Positions 10,491 to 21,190 of a stretch of DNA of 43,946 nt are shown here, one piece after another; the stretch's first letter is position 1, and the number at the start of each line of letters is the position of its first letter. Source of the stretch: Anthoceros angustus (lineage: Eukaryota > Streptophyta > Anthocerotopsida > Anthocerotales > Anthocerotaceae); assembly GCA_010909165.1 (NCBI GenBank), contig VJWM01000352.1:1-43946 (forward strand), read 5' to 3'. A program made the translations under genes and the position numbers. Below the pieces are notes generated by a model that saw only the letters and a list, made by a program, of their open reading frames with translations, did no database searches and was not told the DNA's origin.

Positions 10491-10890
10491 AGACTCCATA
10501 TTATTTAACGAATGATGCCCATTGAATTTGAAGTACCTACCTATAGAATCATGGAGGATGAACGCATGACTGTAGAGGATAGCCAGGTAGCTAGACTAGA
10601 ATCTTTCATAGAGCAGGAGGAACGTAGGGAAGATGCTTTAGAAGAAACTCAGATTCGTGGAGCTTAGAAAGGATAGGCATGATGGGAAGTTGAGGCAAGA
10701 AGCTATCATGGCCGGGATTTGGTTCTTCTATATGATAGTGGATATGGACTTCCAGGAAGCTTAGGTTGAGATGGATGGGACCTACGAGGTGGTGGCGTAT
10801 GAGAATGGATCCGTGCAACTACGTGTCGGATGGGGATTTGCTACCAACTAGAGTGAATGGGTGGAAGGTTAAGAAGTACCTTCAAGATTG
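10450..10890 (+). pseudogene. Integrase C-terminal region, family 1 copy B
   Basis: Across frames this gives a WAYRT-like start, then a PIEFEVPTYRIM-like segment, MTVEDSQVARLESFIEQEE, a KLRQEAIMAG segment, RWMGP and VNGWKVKKYLQ. It matches the post-core part of gypsy integrase, whose C-terminal barrel (KWxGPYxV, LxxxDGxxxxxxVNGxxLKxYxx) binds DNA. Stops and shifts occur near 10510, 10660 and 10765. Downstream lies a ~165-base tail and then the type II LTR. No chromodomain follows. Confidence 0.8.
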
Positions 10891-11059
10891 TTTGTGCGAG
10901 GACGCAAACAGTGAGGAGGGGAGTATGTGGAACGCAAAAGTTTGGGCAACAAGCTTAAATGAGTTGCTTTAGAACAGGCCCACGCTCTTTTGCTAGAAAT
11001 GGTTTGGTGAAGACATGCAAGGAAATTTTTGCTCCTTTTGAGCGGGAGTTGTAGGACCA
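10891..11059 (+). other. 3' tail and polypurine-like tract before type II LTR
   Basis: This stretch is repeated at 41630-41767 and inverted at 27208-27355, including GCAAAAGTTTGGGCAAC. It ends in AGCGGGAGTTGTAGGACCA directly before the LTR start TGTC; the purine-rich part is a plausible polypurine tract for plus-strand priming. Confidence 0.55.
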
Positions 11060-11127
11060 TGTCGGAAGGCAGAGGATATGCAGGAAAAGAAACGGGTCAA
11101 AACGACCTTGGTGAGGAGAAAAGGTAA

Positions 11128-11360
11128 CCTACATGAGTGGTAGGAGGTGTCCTACCACCGTGAAACTCCTACCATGGTAGACGAGGGTGGAGAGATCCTA
11201 CCACCGTGAGAATGACCCCGCTAGTGTTTTGATCACCTACCAGTGTAGGAATAGCTCACCATGGTAGGAGAGGGTAGGAATATATCCTACCAGTGAGTAA
11301 CTCCTACCGTGGTAGGAGAAAAGGAAACGCCTACCATGGTAGGTGTCCTACCACGGTGGG
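11128..11360 (+). repeat. Array of CCTACCATGGTAGG-type palindromes
   Basis: About ten units of the form CCTACCxxGGTAGG or its half-sites (CCTACCATGGTAGG, CCTACCGTGGTAGG, CCTACCACGGTGGG) are spaced roughly 20-30 bases apart. The array lies just before the LTR TATA box. The copies at 41839-42070 and 26931-27140 have the same design. Confidence 0.85.
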
Positions 11361-11408
11361 ATAGGTTGCTAAGGAAAGTAGCTTATGTTTTAGGCGGGAT
11401 AGGCTTGC

Positions 11409-11416
11409 TATATATA
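11409..11416 (+). promoter_or_regulatory. LTR TATA box (TATATATA)
   Basis: TATATATA within GCTATATATAGGG is conserved at 42118-42125 and sits ~50 bases after the palindrome array. It is the likely core promoter of the type II LTR. Confidence 0.6.
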
Positions 11417-11530
11417 GGGTCTTTTAGTGGACTAGATAAATAGGCCAAAATAGGTAATTAAGAAATTAGAGGCTAATTTTCAGTAATTAGAAATTAGGAA
11501 AATAGGAGAAAAGGTATTTTAGTATTGTAG

Positions 11531-12059
11531 GAGATCCGATTGCAGCGGTGGGGCCACCTCATTCCCTCGTGGGAGGAGACACTATCCCAGCACGTGAGCG
11601 CATCCTACTACCGTAGGGTCGCACTGGCGGGCAGGACCTCACCCTAGTTCAAGGCCTCTCCAACTTCCGGGCCACAGCGCTCAACTACTGCTCCCATAAA
11701 ACTCCACCTGCAGCCCGACACCTCCGCTCTGGATCTCGCTCCGGACCTGGCGACATCCTCGGTCGTGGGTCCGCCCCTCTAGGTCCACCGTCTACGCGTG
11801 GGACCCCCTACGGTAGCGCGACCTCACCCGTGATTTTGAGACCTTGGCCCAGCTTCCGGTCTCGGTTTGGTGCGATTTGGGACCCCTCCCTTAGGCTCGA
11901 CTTGGGCCTTCTTCTTACTCTAATCTCTACCTACTCCTCTACTCAACATTCAGCTCCACATTCTCCTCAACACTCACCTCAACTCAACTCCTCATCCTCC
12001 TAATCTAACCTTACTTCAAGCTCAGCCCTAGCTCGCCTTACGGCACAAGCTGGGAGTGC
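11531..12059. other. GC-rich stretch without gene
   Basis: No supported ORF or motif lies here. The right part (from about 11860) resembles 13330-13450 and 14750-14880 and is the left fringe of the tandem LTR-like array. The part before 11840 matches nothing else I could find in the window. Confidence 0.5.
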
Positions 12060-12386
12060 CTACAAGCCAACAAGTTCTTCCTTGGGCGGGGTTGCTATGA
12101 GTTTGCACAGACGAGAACCTCCGAGGGAGTCTTTCCTGTAGTCTACCCTCAAGCCGAGAGTTCCTTGGGCATCGCCACACACCCAAAGCAAAGCAATTTC
12201 ACAACCATTCACAAGGAGCAACTGCGGGCGCCCGCAAGGAGCAAGCCCTCCAAGCACTCCACCACCGCAAACTCCCTCTCTACCGGACATTCGTTAGCTT
12301 GGCCCGCGAAATTCCTTCTACAAGGACCAAAGGACTCGCGAGTTTGGGAGGCGCAAGGCGATAATTTTACTTCACAAGCTCCCTCC

Positions 12387-12393
12387 TTTTATA
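12387..12393 (-). promoter_or_regulatory. Minus-strand TATA box of LTR-like unit 1
   Basis: The minus strand reads CCCTATAAAAGGAGG here, and unit 2 has the same box at 13818-13824. Conservation between units and the position upstream of a long leader-like stretch support a promoter. Confidence 0.55.
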
Positions 12394-13817
12394 GGGAGGT
12401 CCACACACCTCCCACAGCGCGCCCTCACAGCCGCCTCACTCCTTATTCTAGTGTATCCTACTGTCAGACTTTAAGTTCTGACATCCAAGCATCTTGGGTG
12501 AAATTCTATTCTAGCAAACTTCACCTACGTGAGCCTTAATGGCTCCTGTCAACATTCCTATCTAGCTAGTCAATACACCCCTACTGGGTTGACAAGCATT
12601 TATGCCTATCCTCCTCTAAAGAAAGTCTCCCCCCAAGCAATGAGCCCACACTCCAAGCTACCACCAACCCCTTCAATTACCTCTAGATGCGTCGCAGCCT
12701 GGTGATCCTACGGATGTGGGCCACCCTCTACACCTCCTTGACGTGGGTCACTTCTTATGGCCCTACCGCCTCCACTCTCCCTGCAAGAAGGTCTCCGTGG
12801 CGGATCTTGCTCCATGCCTTCCTCTTCCTCCTTGAGTCATCCTCTGGGCCTTCCATATACCTTCGGATGTGTTGGGCTGTCCAGACCATCCAGATGCCAC
12901 CAAGTGCCTAGCCTCCACATGCGGGGAGCAATTAAATTCAAGCATCATGCCTCTTCCTGGCTCCTAGCAACCAACTTGCCCTTCTTAGGTGCTGTGGTTT
13001 GGGAAAACCGGGCACTCAGGTCCTCCCACTATAGCGGCCACACTTATCCCATCGCTTAACGTTGGGTTTCGTCCCATGAGACTTGTGAAAATTCGAGGCC
13101 TTGTGGTCACCAATCGCTGCGGTGACACACTTCTCGGCCTTCTAAACAAGCAAGCGCCCTCTACTCTCCCTCTTCTGATGCACCAGCACCTTGAAAATCG
13201 CCAATCCTCGACCTACAACGACACAAAACAATTCGAGGTCACTCCTGAGGAGCCTATCACGGGCGCCGGACTGATCCACACGCGATTTCGTCCCTACTTC
13301 TAAGACCACTCTTCTCCACTCGGGGCGCTCTTTTACTTGCAGTTGGGATTCGTCCCTTAGGCTGCACTGTGGCCTTCCACTAACACCTACACCTCTAATC
13401 CTCTACTCATCTTCTCATCTCCTCATCCTCTTCCTCCTATTCTAACCTCGATTCGGGCTTCTTGGTTTCGACTATTACGCTGTTGCACAGGGTCGCCTCC
13501 ACCGCAAGTTCTTCCTTGGGCGGTTGCTTTGTGAGTTTGACACGGGCGAGAACCTCAGTCTTTCCACCTGTAGTCTACCCTCAAGCGAGAGTTCTCAGGC
13601 ATTTGCCACACACCCAAAGCAAAGCAATTTCACAAAGAACCATTCACAAGGGAGCAACTGCTTAGGCACTTGCAGAGCAAGTCCTCCACCAAGCACTCCG
13701 ACCACGCACTCCCTCTCTACCGGACATTCGTTAGCTTGCAGCGAAATTCCTCTACAAGGACCAAAGGACTCGAGTTTGGGAGCGCAAGACGTGATAATTT
13801 TACTTCAAGCTCCCTCC

Positions 13818-13824
13818 TTTTATA
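13818..13824 (-). promoter_or_regulatory. Minus-strand TATA box of LTR-like unit 2
   Basis: CCCTATAAAAGGAGG on the minus strand is identical to unit 1 over the box. Confidence 0.55.
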
Positions 13825-15420
13825 GGGAGGTCTCACCTCTGACCTCCCACAGCGCCCTCCAGCCTGCCTCACTCCTTATTCTAGTGTATCCTATTCGGAC
13901 TTTAAGTTCGACATCCAAGCATCTTGGGTAAAATTCTATTCTAGCAAACTTCACCTATGTGAGCCTTAATGGCTCTGTCAACATTCCTATCTAGCTAGTC
14001 AACACACCCCCTGGGTTGACAAGCATTTGTCCTCCTCTAAAGAAAAGTCTCCCCCAAGCAATGAGCCCACACTCCAAGCTACCACCAACCCCTTCAATTA
14101 CCTCTAGATGCGTGCGCAGGGATCCGGATGTGGGCCACCCTCTACACCTCTTCGGACGTAGGGTCACTTCTTATGGCCCTACTCCACCTCTCCAAGAAGG
14201 TCTCCCGTGGCGGATCTTGCTCCATGCCTTCCTCTTCCTCCTTGAGTCATCCTCACCTTCCATACCATCGGATGTGTTGGGCTCCGGAAACCATACAGAT
14301 GCCACCAAGTGCCTAGCCTCCACATGCAGCAATTAAATTCAAGCATCATGCCTCTTCCCACAGCTCCTAGCAACCAACTTGCCCTTCTTAGGTGCGGTGT
14401 GGTTTGGGAAAACCGGGCACTCCCGGTCCTCCCACTATAAGCCACACTTATCCTTTCAAACGTCGTTGGGTTTCGTCCCATGAGACTTGTGTGAAAGTTC
14501 GAGGCCTTGTGGTCACCAATCGCTACTGCGGTGACACACTTCTCGGCCTTCTAAACAAGCAAGGCGCCCTCTACTCTCCCTCTTCGGTGCACCACTTGCC
14601 TTTGCTTGAAAATCGCCAATCCTCGACCTACAACGACACAAAACAATTGCGGGTCACGCCTCGGCGTGAGCCTATCACGGGCCGGACCCCAGTCCCACAC
14701 GCGATTTCGTCCCTACTTCTAAGACCACTCTTCTCCACTCGGGGCGCTCTTTTACTTGCAGTTGGGATTCGTCCCTTAGGCTCTGCACTGTGGCCTTCCA
14801 CTAACACCTACACCTCTAATCCTCTACTCATCTTCTCATCTCCTCATCCTCTTCCTCCTATTCTAACCTCGATTCGGGCTTCTTGGTTTCGACTATTACG
14901 CTGTTGCACAGGGTCGCCTCCACCGCAAGTTCTTCCTTGGGCGGTTGCTATGAGTTTGACACGGGCGAGAACCTCCGAGTCTTTCACAGTCTACCCTCAA
15001 GCCGAGAGTTCTCAGGCATTTGCCACACACCCAAAGCAAAGCAATTTCAAAGAACCATTCACAAGGGGAGCAACTGCTTAGGCACTTGCAGAGCAAGTCC
15101 TCCACCAAGCACTCCGACCACCGCGACTTCCTCTCTAGACTGTGTTGGCTCACGCACGAAATTCCTCCAGAATGGCAAAGGACTCGATGAGCGTGGAAGC
15201 GCAAGACATGATACTTTACTTTGTGAAACCTCCTCCTCTTATAGGAGGCCTTCCACATACAACCTCCCTTGGGTGACCCTACCGCAGTCACCTTTTCCAA
15301 TTTTCTATTATTTCCTACCACAAGATTTAATGTCCGCACCTAAGTCTATTGTCCGTCTTGGTAAATTCTATTCTAGCAACTTCACCTAAGTCTATCCTCA
15401 AGGATTACATCACCGTCCTT

Positions 15421-16500
15421 CCTATTCTTCTACCTAGCATTTATGGCCCTTGACCATATCTAGTCTTCACCTCGGGTAGGGACGTCCGTGGTGGATTGGC
15501 TCCCTCGCCCTCCTTTTGCTCTTGCCCTTCCTCCTTGAGTCATCCTCTTCCTAATGTGTGGGGCAAGTACAATCTTGCCCTTCCTCCATCTCGCTGGCGG
15601 CGCCTGGATTCCTCCGCTCCAAAGAATCGGCTTCCCGCCGCACCTAGGCGCCTTCTCCATCTCCGCCCGGGTCGCGCTGCTTAGACCCTACCGCTGTAGT
15701 CCGGCATCATCGGTTGACTACCATGTGTAGTCCGCCCTATCTCCTTCCTTCCTTCTTCCTCCGCTGTGAGGGTTTCGGGTCGATCTTCATTGCTTTGCCT
15801 CCGCTTGATTTGTCCATACCTATCATAGAGCACAAAAGATCTTCATCCCCATCCGCCCCACCATGGATCCTCTTCCTAATCTCCGGCCTTTTGCTCTTGC
15901 CCTTCCTCTTCCTCCGCAATCGCGCTTCCGCGCTACCTTTTCTCCGCCTCCGTCGCTGGTGGCGCCCGCATCCCTACGCGGTGATCGGCGGACTAGGGGG
16001 GTGACTACCATGGTAGTCGGTCCCTATCTCCTTCTTCCTTCTTCCTCCCGCGGTGAGGGTTTCTTGGTCAAGATCTCATTGCTCTTTGCCTTCTGTTTGA
16101 TTTGTCCATACCTATCATAGAGCACAAAGAGCTTCATCCCCATCGACCATGCGGATTTTCTAACTCTCGGGCCCTTTTGCTCCTCCTCGGGTCCCGGTTC
16201 CTCCCTTACTCGCGGGATAAGGGAATTCCTCACCCCTTCCTTCCTCCGACGGGTCGGACCTGCCCCTTAGTTTCTCCGGGGTTGTCTCTCCCACCACCCA
16301 ATCTCCCCTCTAGGGGTATACTGACCCCGGCTTTATCTTCTCCGCCGGCCAACTCCCCATCAGCCTCGTGCCTGCTGGCACTGCCACCCCTAGTCCGCAT
16401 CACCGCGAGGTGGTTGCCCCCACGGTAGTCCGGCATCACTGGTAGGGTGGTCACCCACCGTGGTAGGTGACCCCTTGAGGGTGGGCCCTCTTGCCTCCGC
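15421..16500. repeat. CT-rich region with ~290-bp tandem duplication
   Basis: About 15714-16000 is repeated at about 16001-16290. Both carry GATTTGTCCATACCTATCATAG and start with a CTACCATG...TAGTC palindrome-like motif. A weaker third relative stands at about 15490-15700. The + strand is pyrimidine-rich, as for the minus-strand coding-type sequence to the right. No ORF is conserved between copies. Confidence 0.6.
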
Positions 16501-16557
16501 CGCCTCCCACCCCTGCGCCACGCTCCTCACCTCCCGACCTCGATTCCTGAGTCCATT

Positions 16558-18450
16558 TCACGATGGCCTCATCAAAATCGGAGGCCTCTGGCTGCACTTG
16601 TTGCGGCTCCTTTCATCATCATCATGAGGACCTATTGTCCTCCTCTTGGCCAACCGTAAGACTTGTTGGCCTTCAAAATCTGTGGAGGTGAGCCCCAAGT
16701 TGTGATGCATTTGGAGATCATCAATCTCCGTGGGCCACTCTCCATCTTCACACCTACCTTTGTAGGCGTCCCTTGAGGTGGTCAATTCCCCCACCTTGAC
16801 ATGGAGGGTCACATTCTCCTCCCTCACTTCCTTTAGCTGGCTGGCCAATTTTGCCTGAAGGGCATAGTCTGCCCAAAATCGCCGCTTCCTCACTACCAGC
16901 ATTCTGTGCACCACCTTCTTGTGGCGCTCCTCCTCTGAGACCTCCTTGTTCCAGTCTCTAATTGTCAAGCCCCTCCTTCTCCGCTTGCCAAGCATTCTTT
17001 CGGCCCAGCCTCCGAGGCTTCTGCCGCCTCCTCCTCCAAATTATACCGGTCCTTCTCAATTCCTCTCCCATATCCGGATTTTGATAGCTTGAGTAGCCAT
17101 CACACTGCTCATGTCGGCCACTCGAGTTGCCGCTTCTCCTTCCTAGTGCCTCACCTTGCTCTCGCGTCTCCACCCCTGGCGCGTGCTCCTCACCTCGACT
17201 CCTCAGTTCCTCGGAGTCCATTTGATGGCCTCATCAAAATCGGAGGCCTCTGGCTGCACTTGTTGCGGCTCCTTTGATCATCATGAGGACCCATTGTCCT
17301 CCTCTTGGCCAACCGTAAGACTTCGTTGTTGGCCTTCAAAATCCTGTTGTGGAGGTGAGCCCCCAAGTTATGATACTGCATTTGGAGATCATCAATCTCC
17401 GTGGGCCACTCTCCATCCTCACACCTACCTTTGTAGGCGTCCCTCGAGGTGGTCAATTCCCCCACCTTGACATGGAGGGTCACATTCTCCTCCCTCGCTT
17501 CCTTTAGCTGGCTGGCCAATTTTGCCTGAAGGGCATAGTCTGCCCAAAATCGCCGCTTCCTCACCACCAGCATTCTGTGCACCACCTTCTTGTGGCGCTC
17601 CTCCTCTGAACCTCCTTTGTTCCAGGTCTGCTAATTGCTGGACAAGCCCCTCCTTCTCCGCTTGCCAAGCATTCTTTTCGGCCCAGCCTCCGAGGCTTCT
17701 GCCGCCTCCTCCTCCAAATTATACCGGTCCTTCTCAATTCCTCTCCCATATCCGGATTTTGATAGCTTGAGTAGCCATCACTGCTCATGTCGGCCACTCG
17801 AGTTGCCGCTTCTCCTTCCTAGTGCCTCACCTTGCTCTCGCGTCTCCCACCCTTGGGTGGGCGCCTCCTCCTCACCTCGACTCCTCAGTTCCTCGGAGTC
17901 CATTTGATGGCCTCATCAAAATCGGAGGCCTCTGGCTGCACTTGTTGCGGCTCCTTTGATCATCATGAGGACCCAATGTCCTCCTCTTGGCCAACCGTAA
18001 GACTCATTGTTGGCCTTCAAAATTCTGTTGTGGAGGTGAGCCCCAAGCTATGATGCATTTGGAGATCATCAATCTCCGTGGGCCACTCTCCATCCTCACA
18101 CCTACCTTTGTAGGCGTCCCTTGAGGTGGTCAATTCCCCACCTTGACATGGAGGTCACATTCTCCTCCCTCACTTCCTTTTGGTGGCTGGCCAATTTTGC
18201 ACGAAGGGCATAATGCCAAAATGCTCTTCCTCACTACCATTCTTGCACCACCTTCTTGTGGCTCCTCCTGAGACCTCCTTGTTCCAGTCGCTAATTCTTG
18301 GCAAGCCCCTCCTTCTCCGCTTGCCAAGCATTCTTTTTCTCGGCTCCTGCTCTGGTCTTGTGCTTCTCGCTCGGCGCTCCTCTTCAAATTATGGGTCCTT
18401 CTCAACTTCCTCTCCCATATCCGGATTTTGATGGCTTGAGTAGCCATCAC
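16558..18450 (-). pseudogene. Coiled-coil-type ORF, three tandem copies
   Basis: A block of about 660-680 bp is repeated three times, starting (minus strand) near 18450, 17797 and 17221. The best frames are 17585-17190 (131 residues) and 16995-16558 (145 residues). Both read MLVVRKRRFWADYALQAKLA, then a heptad-like stretch (LKEVREENVTLHVKVGEL), then KGRCEDGEWPTEIDDLQM. The upstream part reads MSSDGYSSYQNPDMGEE. The charged residue pattern suggests a coiled coil. The rightmost copy (18450-18130) is the most decayed. I do not recognise the family. It is the 3' part of the long minus-strand coding-type region ending here. Confidence 0.5.
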
Positions 18451-19395
18451 TGCTCATGTCGGCCACTTCTTTGGTGCTTCTCCTTCCTAGTGCCTCGGCC
18501 TTGCTCTTCCTTTCTTGCCCAGCTTGGGCAAAATGCTCTTCCGCCTTTTGCCTCCAAGAGTCCTTTGGGTTGTTGCCGAATGGCTCTTTCTTCGCTGACA
18601 ACTTCCCTCTAGCTTTTTCTGTGCTACCGTTCTATGAGGTCGCTACTGAGCTTCATGCCTTTCCACTTTGCCTGACTCCATGGCCTCCAATTGCCACTTG
18701 GTCCTGCTTTCTTCCGGCCATGTCTTGAGACTCCTCTTGGCATGCCCACAAGGAGGCTGCTAGGTCCCAGCCCCTTCAAATCCACGCTTGAGTGCTTCAC
18801 AAGCACCCAAAGAATTCTCCTAGGGGTCCTAATTCCACCCCTCTTCTTCTTCTTGGAAATTTCCAGCTCTCACACTCTCGGGCCATCAGTGGCCTTCCGT
18901 CGCTCCATCCGCTCTCCCACCCGGTAGCGGAGATGGTGGCCGGCCGGCACCTCGTGCCGCTTCTCCTTCCCTTCCACCATTCGGCCTTCCTCTCCCACCC
19001 GGTAGCGGAGATGGTGGGGACTCCCCCACCCTTGGGTGGGCGCCTCCCTGGTAGTCCGCCACCTACCATGGTATCGACGCCTACCACTAGGCTGCCCACC
19101 CTTGGGTGGGCGCCTCCCACCCGGTAGCGGAGATGGTGGGGTGCCTCTCGTAGGCACAAATGAGATGGTGGGGACTCCCCACTCTGCCACCCCTCCCGTA
19201 GTCCTTCTCTCATAGACTACCATTCGGCCTCGGCCTTGCTCTTCCTTTCTTGCTAATTGGGCAAAATGCTCTTCCTTTTGCCTCCAAGAGTCCTTTGGGT
19301 TGTTGCCGAATGGCTCTTTCTTCTTGTGACAACTTCCCTTCCGGGGCTTTTGCGGCTGTTCTATGAGGTCGTGGGAGCTTCTCTGACCTTTTCGC
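18451..19395 (-). pseudogene. Basic/charged coding relic with two KEPFGNNPKDSWRQK copies
   Basis: The peptide KKEPFGNNPKDSWRQK occurs twice on the minus strand, near 18595-18540 and 19330-19260. Each is followed by an EEHFAQ segment, marking a duplication of about 0.7 kb. The frame spanning 19781-18870 (303 residues) joins several repeated modules, including PTISF and HHLRYRVG peptides. It is probably open because the repeats are read in the same frame rather than because it is one intact gene. No named domain was found. Confidence 0.4.
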
Positions 19396-21190
19396 TTGGC
19401 TGCCTTTTCATCGGACTCCATGGCCTCCAATTGCCACTTGGTCCTGCTTTCTTCCCATGTCTTGGGCCTTGACCTCCTCTTGGCATGCCCACAAGGAGGC
19501 TGGTCCCAGCTCCCTTCAAATCCACCGGTTGAGTGCTTCACAAGCAATTCTCCTAGGGGTCCTAATTCCACCCCTCCTTCTTCTTTGAAATTTCCAGCTC
19601 TCACTGCCTTCGGGCCATCAGCCTTGGCCTCCCCCATCGCTCCATCCGCTCTCCCACCCGGTAGCGGAGATGGTGGCCTCGGCGCCCTCGCGCTCTTCTT
19701 CTCCTTCCCTTCCCACCCCTGTTTGCACAGGCGTGGGGTGCTGCCCTGTGGTGCTCCCCCAGTAGTGCGCCTACCTACCATGGTGGGGTGCGCCTACCAT
19801 GGTGGGGACTCCCCACCCTTGGGTGGGCGCCTCCCACCCGGTAGCGGAGATGGTGGGGTGCCTCTCTCGTAGGCACAAATGAGATGGTGGGGACTCCCCC
19901 ACCCTTGGGCTCACCCCTCACAGTAGTCCTTCTCTCATAGACTACCATTCGGCCTTCCTCGGCGATTCTGCTCTTCTCCCTTGCTTGCTCTGTGGGAAAG
20001 GATTCCCACTCGGCAACTTTGTTGCCTCCACCTTCTCCTCTTGCTTCTAGCATGTTTGTGGAGGTCCGACCTCCCACCGCCTTCGCAATGCAAAGGCAAA
20101 GGCCTTTCCAAACTCGGAGGTGGATGACCTCAAAGGGATGCCACGCATCTTCAAGCTCCTTGCTTGTGAGAAGTCCCTCGGTTTCCCATAAATGCACCAA
20201 ATAGGTGCTAAGGTAGCATGGCTGGCCCTTCCTCATCCACGAATTTGGCTTGAGGAGCTTCTCTCGATGGTGTATGTACGCTTCATACATGATAGTCCCC
20301 AATCCGCTTGGCTGCCTTTTCATCGGACTCCATGGCCTCCAATTGCCACTTGGTCCTGCTTTCTTCCCATGTCTTGGGCCTTGACCTCCTCTTGGCATGC
20401 CCACAAGGAGGCTGGTCCCAGCTCCCTTCAAATCCACCGGTTGAGTGCTTCACAAGCAATTCTCCTAGGGGTCCTAATTCCACCCCTCCTTCTTCTTTGA
20501 AATTTCCAGCTCTCACTGCCTTCGGGCCATCAGCCTTGGCCTCCCCCATCGCTCCATCCGCTCTCCCACCCGGTAGCGGAGATGGTGGCCTCGGCGCCCT
20601 CGCGCTCTTCTTCTCCTTCCCTTCCCACCCCTGTTTGCACAGGCGTGGGGTGCTGCCCTGTGGTGCTCCCCCAGTAGTGCGCCTACCTACCATGGTGGGG
20701 TGCGCCTACCATGGTGGTGCCCACCCTTGGGTGGGCGCCTCCCACCCGGTAGCGGAGATGGTGGGGTGCCTCTCTCGTAGGCACAAATGAGATGGTGGGG
20801 ACTCCCCCACCCTTGGGCTCACCCCTCACAGTAGTCCTTCTCTCATAGACTACCATTCGGCCTTCCTCGGCGATTCTGCTCTTCTCCCTTGCTTGCTCTG
20901 TGGGAAAGGATTCCCACTCGGCAACTTTGTTGCCTCCTTCTCCTCTTGCTTCTAGCATGTTTGTGGAGTCGACCTCCCACCGTCTTCAATGCAAAGGCAA
21001 AGGCCTTTCCAAACTCGGAGGTGGATGACCTCAAAGGGATGCCCATCTTCAAGCTCCTTGCTTGTGAGAAGTCCCTCGGTTTCCCATAAATGCACCAAAT
21101 AGGTGCTAAGGTAGCATGGCACGGGCCCTTCCTCATCCACGAATTTGGCTTGAGGAGCTTCTCGATGGTGTATGTACGCTTCATACATGA
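19396..21190 (-). repeat. ~912-bp tandem duplication within the minus-strand coding region
   Basis: Sequence 19396-20307 is repeated at 20308-21190. The first ~390 bases of the two units (from the CTTGGCTGCC landmark) look identical. The rest differs by short gaps such as CTCCACCTTC versus CTCCTTC and GAGGTCCGACC versus GAGTCGACC. On the minus strand both encode GGAPQGSTPRLCKQGWEG and EEGGVELGPLGELLVKHSTG. The copies must be young, or homogenised, if the sequence is right. Confidence 0.8.
19985..20437 (-). pseudogene. Unrecognised protein segment, partial copy 3
   Basis: The minus-strand frame carries MYEAYIHHREKLLKPNSWM, YLSTYLVHLWETEGLLTSKE and RGEGGGNKVAEWESFPTEQA. All three peptides recur in the better copy at 23796-23158 and its downstream continuation, and in the copy at 21229-20843. 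It is joined on its upstream side to the KWQLEAMES module by the 912-bp duplication. Confidence 0.5.

Larger units (their letters stand above)
11060..11530 (+). repeat. Type II LTR, U3 part
   Basis: The sequence from TGTCGGAAGGCAGAGG to about 11530 is repeated at 41768-42235 and, for its left part, inverted at 27207-26880. It contains a palindrome array (11128-11360) and a TATA box (11409-11416). Homology to the 42-kb copy fades after about 11530, so U5 and the right LTR end cannot be placed. It does not resemble the type I LTR at the element's 5' side. Confidence 0.7.
12060..15420 (-). repeat. Tandem array of ~1.42-kb LTR-like units
   Basis: Two full units and a partial third follow each other. 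The landmark CTTGGGCGG...GTTGC recurs at about 12088, 13515 and 14933, and AAGCAAAGCAATTTC at about 12188, 13618 and 15036. Each unit has a minus-strand TATAAAA box (12387-12393, 13818-13824; degenerate in the third near 15240). In the two full units a U5-like block (about 13300-12990 and 14690-14400) is related to the end of the type I LTR. Read on the minus strand the pattern is LTR, then a ~0.5-kb short interior, then LTR again. ORFs here are short, shifted between units and not supported. Confidence 0.65.

Noticed and set aside
11128-11360. CRISPR-like array
   Set aside because: Units are palindromic half-sites with irregular spacing of similar sequence, not identical repeats with unique spacers, and the context is a plant LTR.
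16558-16995. Host gene with coiled coil
   Set aside because: It is one of three tandem decayed copies inside the retroelement region, without introns, promoter or unique flanks.
18870-19781. 303-residue minus-strand open frame as an intact gene
   Set aside because: It is assembled from repeated modules that recur out of order nearby, and its peptides are rearranged in the neighbouring copies. It is open mainly because of composition and repeat phase.
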